This document shows, one piece after another, positions 1 through 14,302 of a stretch of DNA of 64,000 bases (the first letter of the stretch is position 1; each line of letters starts with the position of its first letter). The notes under the pieces are model-generated. The model did not search any database. It saw only the letters and a program-made list of their open reading frames with translations, and was not told the origin of the DNA. This stretch comes from Elmis aenea (lineage: Eukaryota; Arthropoda; Insecta; Coleoptera; Elmidae): positions 62,001 to 126,000 of the forward strand of contig CANTFG010000248.1 in the NCBI GenBank assembly GCA_947652605.1, read 5' to 3'. A program made the translations under genes and the position numbers.

Positions 1-140
1 AGACAAACGGCATTATACTAAGAAAAATTAACTCTATACATACTAGAATTTGAACAAAATCGTATGAGCCGTTTTCGAGAAAAATTTTCAAAATTTTTAA
101 TTTTTTGAATAACTTTGTAAATTAAATTTCAAAATAGTTG

Positions 141-281
141 AGACAAACGGCATTATACTAAGAAAAATAAACTCTATAACATACTAAAATTTGAACAAAA
201 TCGTATGAGCCGTTTTCGAGAAAAATTTTCAAAATTTTTAATTTTTTGAATAACTTTGTAAATTAAATTTCAAAATAGTTG
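141..281 (+). repeat. Representative 141-bp monomer of satellite 1
   Basis: This is a good reference unit. The first half (monomer positions 1-78) holds nearly all the G and C, including the best-conserved block CGTATGAGCCGTTTTCGAG at positions 62-80. The second half is almost pure A/T, with successive tracts AAAAATTTT, AAAATTTTT and AATTTTTT spaced about 9-10 bp apart, so they lie on one face of the helix. Such phased A-tracts are known to bend DNA and are common in satellites. The unit is close to nucleosome-core length. No open frame crosses it in standard copies, and no CENP-B box (TTCG, A, CGGG pattern) is present. Confidence 0.9.
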
Positions 282-3200
282 AGACAAACTGCAATATACT
301 AAGAAAAATAAACTCTATAACATACTAAAATTTGAACAAAATCGTATGAGCCGTTTTCGAGAAAAATTTTCAAAATTTTTAATTTTTTGAATAACTTTGT
401 AAATTACATTTCAAAATAGTTGAGACAAACGGCATTATACTAAGAAAAATTAACTCTATACATACTAGAATTTGAACAAAATCGTATGAGCCGTTTTCGA
501 GAAAAATTTTCAAAATTTTTAATTTTTAGAATAACTTTGTAAATTAAATTTCAAAATAGTTGAGACAAACGGCATTATACTAAGAAAAATTAACTCTATA
601 CATACTAGAATTTGAACAAAATCGTATGAGCCGTTTTCAAAAAAATTTTCAAAATTTTAAATTTTTTGAATAACTTTGTAAATTAAATTTCAAAATAGTT
701 GAGACAAACGGCATTATACTAAAAAAAATAAACTCTATAACATACTAAAATTTGAACAAAATCGTATGAGCCGTTTTCGAGAAAAATTTTCAAAATTTTT
801 AATTTTTTGAATAACTTTGTAAATTAAATTTCAAAATAGTTGAGACAAACGGCATTATACTAAGAAAAATAAACTCTATAACATACTAAAATTTGAACAA
901 AATCGTATGAGCCGTTTTCGAGAAAAATTTTCTAAATTTTTAATTTTTTGAATAACTTTGTAAATTAAATTTCAAAATAGTTGAGACAAACGGCATTATA
1001 CTAAGAAAAATAAACTCTATGACATACTAAAATTTGAACAAAATCGTATGAGCCGTTATCGAGAAAAATTTTCAAAATTTTTAATTTTTTGAATAACTTT
1101 GTAAATTACATTTCAAAATAGTTGAGACAAACGGCATTATACTAAGAAAAATAAACTCTATAACATACTAAAATTTGAACAAAATCGTATGAGCCGTTTT
1201 CGAGAAAAATTTTCAAAATTTTAAATTTTTTGAATAACTTTGTAAATTACATTTCAAAATAGTTGAGACAAACGGCATTATACTAAGAAAAATAAACTCT
1301 ATAACATACTAAAATTTGAACAAAATCGTATGAGCCGTTTTCGAGAAAAATTTTCAAAATTTTTAATTTTTTGAATAACTTTGTAAATTAAATTTCAAAA
1401 TAGTTGAGACAAACGGCATTATACTAAGAAAAATAAACTCTATAACATACTAAAATTTGAACAAAATCGTATGAGCCGTTTTCGAGAAAAATTTTCAAAA
1501 TTTTTAATTTTTTGAATAACTTTGTAAATTAAATTTCAAAATAGTTGAGACAAGCGGCATTATACTAAGAAAAATAAACTCTATAACATACTAAAATTTG
1601 AACAAAATCGTATGAGCCGTTTTCGAGAAACATTTTCAAAATTTTTAATTTTTTGAATAACTTTGTAAATTAAATTTCAAAATAGTTGAGACAAACGGCA
1701 TTATACTAAGAAAAATAAACTCTATAACATACTAATATTTGAACAAAATCGTATGAGCCGTTTTCGAGAAAAAATTTCAAAATTTTGAATTTTTTGAATA
1801 ACTTTGTAAATTAAATTTCAAAATAGTTGAGACAAACGGCATTATACTAAGAAAAATAAACTCTATAACATACTAAAATTTGAACAAAATCGTATGAGCC
1901 GTTTTCGAGAAAAATTTTCAAAATTTTTAATTTTTTGAATAACTTTGTAAATTACATTTCAAAATAGTTGAGACAAACGGCATTATACTAAGAAAAATTA
2001 ACTCTATACATACTAGAATTTGAACAAAATCGTATGAGCCGTTTTCGAGAAAAATTTTCAAAATTTTTAATTTTTAGAATAACTTTGTAAATTAAATTTC
2101 AAAATAGTTGAGACAAACGGCATTATACTAAGAAAAATAAACTCTATAACATACTAAAATTTGAACAAAATCGTATGAGCCGTTTTCGAGAAAAATTTTC
2201 AAAATTTTTAATTTTTTGAATAACTTTGTAAATTACATTTCAAAATAGTTGAGACAAACGGCATTATACTAAGAAAAATTAACTCTATACATACTAGAAT
2301 TTGAACAAAATCGTATGAGCCGTTTTCGAGAAAAATTTTCAAAATTTTTAATTTTTTGAATAACTTTGTAAATTAAATTTCAAAATAGTTGAGACAAACG
2401 GCATTATACTAAGAAAAATAAACTCTATAACATACTAAAATTTGAACAAAATCGTATGAGCCGTTTTCGAGAAAAATTTTCAAAATTTTTAATTTTTTGA
2501 ATAACTTTGTAAATTAAATTTCAAAATAGTTGAGACAAACGGCATTATACTAAGAAAAATAAACTCTATAACATACTAAAATTTGAACAAAATCGTAGGA
2601 GCCGTTTTCGAGAAAAATTTTCAAAATTTTTAATTTTTTTAATAACTTTGTAAATTAAATTTCAAAATAGTTGAGACAAACGGCATTATACTAAGAAAAA
2701 TAAACTCTATAACATACTAAAATTTGAACAAAATCGTATGAGCCGTTTTCAAAAAATTTTCAAAATTTTTAATTTTTTGAATAACTTTGTAAAATAAATT
2801 TCAAAATAGTTGACACAAACGGCATTATACAAAAAAAAATAAACTCTATAACATACTAAAATTTGAACAAAATCGTATGAGCCGTTTTCGAGAAAAATTT
2901 TCAAAATTTTTAATTTTTTGAATAACTTTGTAAATTAAATTTCAAAATAGTTGAGACAAACGGCATTATACTAAGAAAAATAAACTCTATAACAAACTAA
3001 AACTTGAACAAAATCGTATGAGCCGTTTTCGAGAAAAATTTTCAAAATTTTTAATTTTTTTAATAACTTTGTAAATTAAATTTCAAAATAGTTGAGACAA
3101 ACGGCATTATACTAAGAAAAATAAACTCTATAACATACTAAAATTTGAACAAAATCGTATGAGCCGTTTTCGAGAAAAATTTTCAAAATTTTTAATTTTT

Positions 3201-4474
3201 TGAATAACTTTGTAAATTAAATTTCAAAATAGTTGAGACAAACGGCATTATACTAAGAAAAATAAACTCTATAACATACTAAAATTTGAACAAAATCGTA
3301 TGAGCCGTTTTCGAGAAAAATTTTCAAAATTTTTAATTTTTTGAATAACTTTGTAAATTAAATTTCAAAATAGTTGAGACAAACGGCAATATACTAAGAA
3401 AAATAAACTCTATAACATACTAAAATTTGAACAAAATCGTATGAGCCGTTTTCGAGAAAAATTTTCAAAATTTTCAATTTTTTGAATAACTTTGTAAATT
3501 AAATTTCAAAATAGTTGAGACAAACTGCAATATACTAAGAAAAATAAACTCTATAACATACTAAAATTTGAACAAAATCGTATGAGCCGTTTTCAAAAAA
3601 ATTTTCAAAATTTTGAATTTTTTGAATTACTTTGTAAATTAAATTTCAAAATAGTTGACACAAACGGCATTATACTAAGAAAAATAAACTCTATAACATA
3701 CTAAAATTTGAATAAAATCGTATGAGCCGTTTTCGAGAAAAATTTTCAAAATTTTTAATTTTTTTAATAACTTTGTAAATTAAATTTCAAAATAGTTGAG
3801 ACAAACGACATTATACTAAGAAAAATAAACTCTATAACATACTAAAATTTGAACAAAATCGTATGAGCCGTTTTCGAGAAAAATTTTCAAAATTTTAAAT
3901 TTTTTGAATTACTTTGTAAATTAAATTTCAAAATAGTTGAGACAAACGGCATTATACTAAGAAAAATAAACTCTATAACATACTAAAATTTGAATAAAAT
4001 CGTATGAGCCGTTTTCGAGAAAAATTTTCAAAATTTTTAATTTTTAGAATAACTTTGTAAATTAAATTTCAAAATAGTTGAGACAAACGGCATTATACTA
4101 AGAAAAATAAACTCTATAACATACTAAAATTTGAACAAAATCGTATGAGCCGTTTTCGAGAAAAATTTTCAAAATTTTTAATTTTTTGAATAACTTTGTA
4201 AATTAAATTTCAAAATAGTTGAGACAAACGGCATTATACTAAGAAAAATTAACTCTATAACATACTAAAATTTGAACAAAATCGTATGAGCCGTTATCGA
4301 GAAAAATTTTCAAAATTTTTAATTTTTTGAATAACTTTGTAAATTAAATTTCAAAATAGTTGAGACAAACGGCATTATACTAAGAAAAATAAACTCTATA
4401 ACATACTAAAATTTGAACAAAATCGTATGAGCCGTTTTCGAGAAAAATTTTCAAAATTTTAAATTTTTTGAATT

Positions 4475-7400
4475 ACTTTGTAAATTAAATTTCAAAATAG
4501 TTGAGACAAACGGCATTATACTAAGAAAAATAAACTCTATAACATACTAAAATTTGAATAAAATCGTATGAGCCGTTTTCGAGAAAAATTTTCAAAATTT
4601 TTAATTTTTAGAATAACTTTGTAAATTAAATTTCAAAATAGTTGAGACAAACGGCATTATACTAAAAAAAATAAACTCTATAACATACTAAAATTTGAAC
4701 AAAATCGTATGAGCCGTTTTCAAAAAAATTTTCAAAATTTTGAATTTTTTGAATAACTTTGTAAATTAAATTTCAAAATAGTTGAGACAAACGGCATTAT
4801 ACTAAGAAAAATAAACTCTATAACATACTAAAATTTGAACAAAATCGTATGAGCCGTTTTCGAGAAAAATTTTCAAAATTTTTAATTTTTTGAATAACTT
4901 TGTAAATTACATTTCAAAATAGTTGAGACAAACGGCATTATACTAAGAAAAATTTACTCTATACATACTAGAATTTGAACAAAATCGTATGAGCCGTTTT
5001 CGAGAAAAATTTTCAAAATTTTTAATTTTTTTAATAACTTTGTAAATTAAATTTCAAAATAGTTGAGACAAACGGCATTATACTAAGAAAAATAAACTCT
5101 ATAACATACTAAAATTTGAACCAAATCGTATGAGCCGTTTTCGAGAAAAATTTTCAAAATTTTGAATTTTTTGAATAACTTTGTAAATTAAATTTCAAAA
5201 TAGTTGAGACAAACGGCATTATACTAAGAAAAATAAACTCTATAACATACTAAAATTTGAACAAAATCGTATGAGCCGTTTTCGAGAAAAATTTTCAAAA
5301 TTTTTAATTTTTTTAATAACTTTGTAAATTAAATTTCAAAATAGTTGAGACAAACGGCATTATACTAAGAAAAATAAACTCTATAACATACTAAAATTTG
5401 AACAAAATCGTATGAGCCGTTTTCAAAAAAATTTTCAAAATTTTTAATTTTTTGAATAACTTTGTAAATTAAATTTCAAAATAGTTGACACAAACGGCAT
5501 TATACTAAGAAAAATAAACTCTATAACATACTAAAATTTGAACAAAATCGTATGAGCCGTTTTCGAGAAAAATTTTCAAAATTTTTAATTTTTTGAATAA
5601 CTTTGTAAATTAAATTTCAAAATAGTTGACACAAACGGCATTATACTAAGAAAAATAAACTCTATAACATACTAAAATTTGAACAAAATCGTATGAGCCG
5701 TTTTCGAGAAAAATTTTCAAAATTTTTAATTTTTTGAATAACTTTGTAAATTAAATTTCAAAATAGTTGAGACAAACGGCAATATACTAAGAAAAATAAA
5801 CTCTATAACATACTAAAATTTAAACAAAATCGTATAAGCCGTTTTCGAGAAAAATTTTCAAAATTTTTAATTTTTAGAATAACTTTGTAAATTAAATTTC
5901 AAAATAGTTGAGACAAACGGCATTATACTAAGAAAAATTAACTCTATAACATACTAAAATTTGAACAAAATCGTATGAGCCGTTATCGAGAAAAATTTTC
6001 AAAATTTTTAATTTTTTTAATAACTTTGTAAATTAAATTTCAAAATAGTTGAGACAAACGGCATTATACTAAGAAAAATAAACTCTATAACATACTAAAA
6101 TTTGAACAAAATCGTATGAGCCGTTTTCGAGAAAAATTTTCAAAATTTTTAATTTTTTGAATAACTTTGTAAATTAAATTTCAAAATAGTTGAGACAAAC
6201 GGCATTATACTAAAAAAAAAAAACTCTATAACATACTAAAATTTGAACAAAATCGTATGAGCCGTTTTCAAAAAAATTTTCAAAATTTTTAATTTTTTGA
6301 ATAACTTTGTAAATTAAATTTTAAAATAGTTAACACAAACGGCATTATACTAAGAAAAATAAACTCTATAACATACTAAAATTTGAACAAAATCGTATGA
6401 GCCGTTTTGGAGAAAAATTTTCAAAATTTTGAATTTTTTGAATAACTTTGTAAATTAAATTTCAAAATAGTTGAGACAAACGGCATTATACTAAGAAAAA
6501 TAAACTCTATAACATACTAAAATTTGAACAAAATCGTATGAGCCGTTTTCGAGAAAAATTTTCAAAATTTTTAATTTTTTGAATAACTTTGTAAATTACA
6601 TTTCAAAATAGTTGAGACAAACGGCATTATACTAAGAAAAATTAACTCTATACATACTAGAATTTGAACAAAATCGTATGAGCCGTTTTCGAGAAAAATT
6701 TTCAAAATTTTTAATTTTTTAATAACTTTGTAAATTAAATTTCAAAATAGTTGAGACAAACGGCATTATACTAAGAAAAATAAACTCTATAACATACTAA
6801 AATTTGAACAAAATCGTATGAGCCGTTTTCGAGAAAAATTTTCAAAATTTTTAATTTTTTGAATAACTTTGTAAATTAAATTTCAAAATAGTTGAGACAA
6901 ACGGCATTATACTAAGAAAAATAAACTCTATAACATACTAAAATTTGAACAAAATCGTATGAGCCGTTTTCGAGAAAAATTTTCAAAATTTTTAATTTTT
7001 TTAATAACTTTGTAAATTAAATTTCAAAATAGTTGAGACAAACGGCATTATACTAAGAAAAATAAACTCTATAACATACTAAAATTTGAACAAAATCGTA
7101 TGAGCCGTTTTCAAAAAAATTTTCAAAATTTTTAATTTTTTGAATAACTTTGTAAATTAAATTTCAAAATAGTTGACACAAACGGCATTATACTAAGAAA
7201 AATAAACTCTATAACATACTAAAATTTGAACAAAATCGTATGAGCCGTTTTCGAGAAAAATTTTCAAAATTTTTAATTTTTTGAATAACTTTGTAAATTA
7301 CATTTCAAAATAGTTGAGACAAACGGCATTATACTAAGAAAAATAAACTCTATAACATACTAAAATTTGAACAAAATCGTATGAGCCGTTTTCGAGAAAA

Positions 7401-9257
7401 ATTTTCAAAATTTTTAATTTTTTGAATAACTTTGTAAATTACATTTCAAAATAGTTGACACAAACGGCATTATACCAAGAAAAATAAACTCTATAACATA
7501 CTAAAATTTGAACAAAATCGTATGAGCCGTTTTCGAGAAAAATTTTCAAAATTTTTAATTTTTTGAATAACTTTGTAAATTAAATTTCAAAATAGTTGAG
7601 ACAAACGGCAATATACTAAGAAAAATAAACTCTATAACATACTAAAATTTAAACAAAATCGTATGAGCCGTTTTCGAGAAAAATTTTCAAAATTTTTAAT
7701 TTTTTGAATAACTTTGTAAATTAAATTTCAAAATAGTTGAGACAAACTGCAATATACTAAGAAAAATAAACTCTATAACATACTAAAATTTGAACAAAAT
7801 CGTATGAGCCGTTTTCAAAAAAATTTTCAAAATTTTGAATTTTTTGAATAACTTTGTAAATTAAATTTCAAAATAGTTGAGACAAACGGCATTATACTAA
7901 GAAAAATAAACTCTATAACATACTAAAATTTGAACAAAATCGTATGAGCCGTTTTCGAGAAAAATTTTCAAAATTTTTAATTTTTTTAATAACTTTGTAA
8001 ATTAAATTTCAAAATAGTTGAGACAAACGGCATTATACTAAGAAAAATAAACTCTATAACATACTAAAATTTGAACAAAATCGTATGAGCCGTTTTCAAA
8101 AAAATTTTCAAAATTTTTAATTTTTTGAATAACTTTGTAAATTAAATTTCAAAATAGTTGACACAAACGGCATTATACTAAGAAAAATAAACTCTATAAC
8201 ATACTAAAATTTGAACAAAATCGTATGAGCCGTTTTCAAAAAAATTTTCAAAATTTTTAATTTTTTGAATAACTTTGTAAATTAAATTTCAAAATAGTTG
8301 ACACAAACGGCATTATTCTAAGAAAAATAAACTCTATAGAATACTAAAATTTGAACAAAATCGTATGAGCCGTTTTCGAGAAAAATTTTCAAAATTTTTA
8401 ATTTTTTGAATAACTTTGTAAATTAAATTTCAAAATAGTTGAGACAAACGGCAATATACTAAGAAAAATAAACTCTATAACATACTAAAATTTAAACAAA
8501 ATCGTATAAGCCGTTTTCGAGAAAAATTTTCAAAATTTTTAATTTTTAGAATAACTTTGTAAATTAAATTTCAAAATAGTTAAGACAAACGGCATTATAC
8601 TAAGAAAAATTAACTCTATAACATACTAAAATTTGAACAAAATCGTATGAGCCGTTATCGAGAAAAATTTTCAAAATTTTTAATTTTTTGAATAACTTTG
8701 TAAATTAAATTTCAAAATAGTTGAGACAAACGGCATTATACTAAGAAAAATAAACTCTATAACATACTAAAATTTGAACAAAATCGTATGAGCCGTTTTC
8801 GAGAAAAATTTTCAAAATTTTTAATTTTTTGAATAACTTTGTAAATTAAATTTCAAAATAGTTGAGACAAACGGCATTATACTAAGAAAAATAAACTCTA
8901 TAACATACTAAAATTTGAACAAAATCGTATGAGCCGTTTTCAAAAAAATTTTCAAAATTTTTAATTTTTTGAATAACTTTGTAAATTAAATTTTAAAATA
9001 GTTGACACAAACGGCATTATACTAAGAAAAATAAACTCTATAACATACTAAAATTTGAACAAAATCGTATGAGCCGTTTTCGAGAAAAATTTTCAAAATT
9101 TTGAATTTTTTGAATAACTTTGTAAATTAAATTTCAAAATAGTTGAGACAAACGGCATTATACTAAGAAAAATAAACTCTATAACATACTAAAATTTGAT
9201 CAAAATCGTATGAGCCGTTTTCGAGAAAAATTTTCAAAATTTTTAATTTTTTTAATA
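4475..9257 (+). repeat. 34-monomer higher-order block, copy 1
   Basis: Rare variants in this 4783-bp block recur exactly 4783 bp later. The checked markers are GAACCAAATC at about 5119 and 9902, TATAAGCC at 5831 and 10614, GTTAACAC at 6331 and 11114, GTTTTGGAG near 6405 and 11188, the one-base-shorter TTTTTTAATAAC near 6720 and 11503, and TATACCAAG at 7475 and 12258. Identity begins at 4475: the base before it differs (GAATTAC here, AATAAC in copy 2). Length is 34 monomers minus 11 bp, because several members are 1 bp short. Line-by-line checks showed no differences, but I did not compare every base. Confidence 0.85.
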
Positions 9258-12200
9258 ACTTTGTAAATTAAATTTCAAAATAGTTGAGACAAACGGCATT
9301 ATACTAAGAAAAATAAACTCTATAACATACTAAAATTTGAATAAAATCGTATGAGCCGTTTTCGAGAAAAATTTTCAAAATTTTTAATTTTTAGAATAAC
9401 TTTGTAAATTAAATTTCAAAATAGTTGAGACAAACGGCATTATACTAAAAAAAATAAACTCTATAACATACTAAAATTTGAACAAAATCGTATGAGCCGT
9501 TTTCAAAAAAATTTTCAAAATTTTGAATTTTTTGAATAACTTTGTAAATTAAATTTCAAAATAGTTGAGACAAACGGCATTATACTAAGAAAAATAAACT
9601 CTATAACATACTAAAATTTGAACAAAATCGTATGAGCCGTTTTCGAGAAAAATTTTCAAAATTTTTAATTTTTTGAATAACTTTGTAAATTACATTTCAA
9701 AATAGTTGAGACAAACGGCATTATACTAAGAAAAATTAACTCTATACATACTAGAATTTGAACAAAATCGTATGAGCCGTTTTCGAGAAAAATTTTCAAA
9801 ATTTTTAATTTTTTTAATAACTTTGTAAATTAAATTTCAAAATAGTTGAGACAAACGGCATTATACTAAGAAAAATAAACTCTATAACATACTAAAATTT
9901 GAACCAAATCGTATGAGCCGTTTTCGAGAAAAATTTTCAAAATTTTGAATTTTTTGAATAACTTTGTAAATTAAATTTCAAAATAGTTGAGACAAACGGC
10001 ATTATACTAAGAAAAATAAACTCTATAACATACTAAAATTTGAACAAAATCGTATGAGCCGTTTTCGAGAAAAATTTTCAAAATTTTTAATTTTTTTAAT
10101 AACTTTGTAAATTAAATTTCAAAATAGTTGAGACAAACGGCATTATACTAAGAAAAATAAACTCTATAACATACTAAAATTTGAACAAAATCGTATGAGC
10201 CGTTTTCAAAAAAATTTTCAAAATTTTTAATTTTTTGAATAACTTTGTAAATTAAATTTCAAAATAGTTGACACAAACGGCATTATACTAAGAAAAATAA
10301 ACTCTATAACATACTAAAATTTGAACAAAATCGTATGAGCCGTTTTCGAGAAAAATTTTCAAAATTTTTAATTTTTTGAATAACTTTGTAAATTAAATTT
10401 CAAAATAGTTGACACAAACGGCATTATACTAAGAAAAATAAACTCTATAACATACTAAAATTTGAACAAAATCGTATGAGCCGTTTTCGAGAAAAATTTT
10501 CAAAATTTTTAATTTTTTGAATAACTTTGTAAATTAAATTTCAAAATAGTTGAGACAAACGGCAATATACTAAGAAAAATAAACTCTATAACATACTAAA
10601 ATTTAAACAAAATCGTATAAGCCGTTTTCGAGAAAAATTTTCAAAATTTTTAATTTTTAGAATAACTTTGTAAATTAAATTTCAAAATAGTTGAGACAAA
10701 CGGCATTATACTAAGAAAAATTAACTCTATAACATACTAAAATTTGAACAAAATCGTATGAGCCGTTATCGAGAAAAATTTTCAAAATTTTTAATTTTTT
10801 TAATAACTTTGTAAATTAAATTTCAAAATAGTTGAGACAAACGGCATTATACTAAGAAAAATAAACTCTATAACATACTAAAATTTGAACAAAATCGTAT
10901 GAGCCGTTTTCGAGAAAAATTTTCAAAATTTTTAATTTTTTGAATAACTTTGTAAATTAAATTTCAAAATAGTTGAGACAAACGGCATTATACTAAAAAA
11001 AAAAAACTCTATAACATACTAAAATTTGAACAAAATCGTATGAGCCGTTTTCAAAAAAATTTTCAAAATTTTTAATTTTTTGAATAACTTTGTAAATTAA
11101 ATTTTAAAATAGTTAACACAAACGGCATTATACTAAGAAAAATAAACTCTATAACATACTAAAATTTGAACAAAATCGTATGAGCCGTTTTGGAGAAAAA
11201 TTTTCAAAATTTTGAATTTTTTGAATAACTTTGTAAATTAAATTTCAAAATAGTTGAGACAAACGGCATTATACTAAGAAAAATAAACTCTATAACATAC
11301 TAAAATTTGAACAAAATCGTATGAGCCGTTTTCGAGAAAAATTTTCAAAATTTTTAATTTTTTGAATAACTTTGTAAATTACATTTCAAAATAGTTGAGA
11401 CAAACGGCATTATACTAAGAAAAATTAACTCTATACATACTAGAATTTGAACAAAATCGTATGAGCCGTTTTCGAGAAAAATTTTCAAAATTTTTAATTT
11501 TTTAATAACTTTGTAAATTAAATTTCAAAATAGTTGAGACAAACGGCATTATACTAAGAAAAATAAACTCTATAACATACTAAAATTTGAACAAAATCGT
11601 ATGAGCCGTTTTCGAGAAAAATTTTCAAAATTTTTAATTTTTTGAATAACTTTGTAAATTAAATTTCAAAATAGTTGAGACAAACGGCATTATACTAAGA
11701 AAAATAAACTCTATAACATACTAAAATTTGAACAAAATCGTATGAGCCGTTTTCGAGAAAAATTTTCAAAATTTTTAATTTTTTTAATAACTTTGTAAAT
11801 TAAATTTCAAAATAGTTGAGACAAACGGCATTATACTAAGAAAAATAAACTCTATAACATACTAAAATTTGAACAAAATCGTATGAGCCGTTTTCAAAAA
11901 AATTTTCAAAATTTTTAATTTTTTGAATAACTTTGTAAATTAAATTTCAAAATAGTTGACACAAACGGCATTATACTAAGAAAAATAAACTCTATAACAT
12001 ACTAAAATTTGAACAAAATCGTATGAGCCGTTTTCGAGAAAAATTTTCAAAATTTTTAATTTTTTGAATAACTTTGTAAATTACATTTCAAAATAGTTGA
12101 GACAAACGGCATTATACTAAGAAAAATAAACTCTATAACATACTAAAATTTGAACAAAATCGTATGAGCCGTTTTCGAGAAAAATTTTCAAAATTTTTAA

Positions 12201-14040
12201 TTTTTTGAATAACTTTGTAAATTACATTTCAAAATAGTTGACACAAACGGCATTATACCAAGAAAAATAAACTCTATAACATACTAAAATTTGAACAAAA
12301 TCGTATGAGCCGTTTTCGAGAAAAATTTTCAAAATTTTTAATTTTTTGAATAACTTTGTAAATTAAATTTCAAAATAGTTGAGACAAACGGCAATATACT
12401 AAGAAAAATAAACTCTATAACATACTAAAATTTAAACAAAATCGTATGAGCCGTTTTCGAGAAAAATTTTCAAAATTTTTAATTTTTTGAATAACTTTGT
12501 AAATTAAATTTCAAAATAGTTGAGACAAACTGCAATATACTAAGAAAAATAAACTCTATAACATACTAAAATTTGAACAAAATCGTATGAGCCGTTTTCA
12601 AAAAAATTTTCAAAATTTTGAATTTTTTGAATAACTTTGTAAATTAAATTTCAAAATAGTTGAGACAAACGGCATTATACTAAGAAAAATAAACTCTATA
12701 ACATACTAAAATTTGAACAAAATCGTATGAGCCGTTTTCGAGAAAAATTTTCAAAATTTTTAATTTTTTTAATAACTTTGTAAATTAAATTTCAAAATAG
12801 TTGAGACAAACGGCATTATACTAAGAAAAATAAACTCTATAACATACTAAAATTTGAACAAAATCGTATGAGCCGTTTTCAAAAAAATTTTCAAAATTTT
12901 TAATTTTTTGAATAACTTTGTAAATTAAATTTCAAAATAGTTGACACAAACGGCATTATACTAAGAAAAATAAACTCTATAACATACTAAAATTTGAACA
13001 AAATCGTATGAGCCGTTTTCAAAAAAATTTTCAAAATTTTTAATTTTTTGAATAACTTTGTAAATTAAATTTCAAAATAGTTGACACAAACGGCATTATT
13101 CTAAGAAAAATAAACTCTATAGAATACTAAAATTTGAACAAAATCGTATGAGCCGTTTTCGAGAAAAATTTTCAAAATTTTTAATTTTTTGAATAACTTT
13201 GTAAATTAAATTTCAAAATAGTTGAGACAAACGGCAATATACTAAGAAAAATAAACTCTATAACATACTAAAATTTAAACAAAATCGTATAAGCCGTTTT
13301 CGAGAAAAATTTTCAAAATTTTTAATTTTTAGAATAACTTTGTAAATTAAATTTCAAAATAGTTAAGACAAACGGCATTATACTAAGAAAAATTAACTCT
13401 ATAACATACTAAAATTTGAACAAAATCGTATGAGCCGTTATCGAGAAAAATTTTCAAAATTTTTAATTTTTTGAATAACTTTGTAAATTAAATTTCAAAA
13501 TAGTTGAGACAAACGGCATTATACTAAGAAAAATAAACTCTATAACATACTAAAATTTGAACAAAATCGTATGAGCCGTTTTCGAGAAAAATTTTCAAAA
13601 TTTTTAATTTTTTGAATAACTTTGTAAATTAAATTTCAAAATAGTTGAGACAAACGGCATTATACTAAGAAAAATAAACTCTATAACATACTAAAATTTG
13701 AACAAAATCGTATGAGCCGTTTTCAAAAAAATTTTCAAAATTTTTAATTTTTTGAATAACTTTGTAAATTAAATTTTAAAATAGTTGACACAAACGGCAT
13801 TATACTAAGAAAAATAAACTCTATAACATACTAAAATTTGAACAAAATCGTATGAGCCGTTTTCGAGAAAAATTTTCAAAATTTTGAATTTTTTGAATAA
13901 CTTTGTAAATTAAATTTCAAAATAGTTGAGACAAACGGCATTATACTAAGAAAAATAAACTCTATAACATACTAAAATTTGATCAAAATCGTATGAGCCG
14001 TTTTCGAGAAAAATTTTCAAAATTTTTAATTTTTTTAATA
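9258..14040 (+). repeat. 34-monomer higher-order block, copy 2
   Basis: This is the directly adjacent second copy of the 4783-bp block. Markers continue to match near its end: TATTCTAAG plus TATAGAATAC (8297 and 13080 region), GTTAAGACA (8580 and 13363 region), and AATTTGATCAAAATC (9200 and 13983 region). The match persists to 14124 and breaks at 14125, where GAACAAA replaces GAATAAA. The two copies are thus immediate tandem neighbours sharing about 84 bp beyond two full lengths, as expected after unequal crossing-over in register. The very high similarity suggests a recent event or an assembly duplication. Confidence 0.85.
11490..13018 (+). repeat. Segmental duplication, 2813-bp offset, source side
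   Basis: This stretch of about 11 monomers reappears at 14303-15831. Shared markers are the shortened TTTTTTAATAAC, TATACCAAG (12258 and 15071), the CAAACTGCAATA monomer, the following TTCAAAAAAATTTTC plus TTTTGAATTT monomer, and the GACACAAAC start. It lies inside copy 2 of the 34-monomer block, so the same monomer string occurs at least three times between 6.7 and 15.8 kb. Boundaries are approximate to about 50 bp. Confidence 0.65.
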
Positions 14041-14302
14041 ACTTTGTAAATTAAATTTCAAAATAGTTGAGACAAACGGCATTATACTAAGAAAAATAAA
14101 CTCTATAACATACTAAAATTTGAACAAAATCGTATGAGCCGTTTTCAAAAAAATTTTCAAAATTTTTAATTTTTTGAATAACTTTGTAAATTAAATTTCA
14201 AAATAGTTGAGACAAACGGCAATATACTAAGAAAAATAAACTCTATAACATACTAAAATTTAAACAAAATCGTATGAGCCGTTTTCGAGAAAAATTTTCA
14301 AA

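Noticed and set aside
200..230. CENP-B box-like site (TTCG then A) in satellite 1
   Set aside because: The required CGGG is absent; the downstream bases are A/T only.
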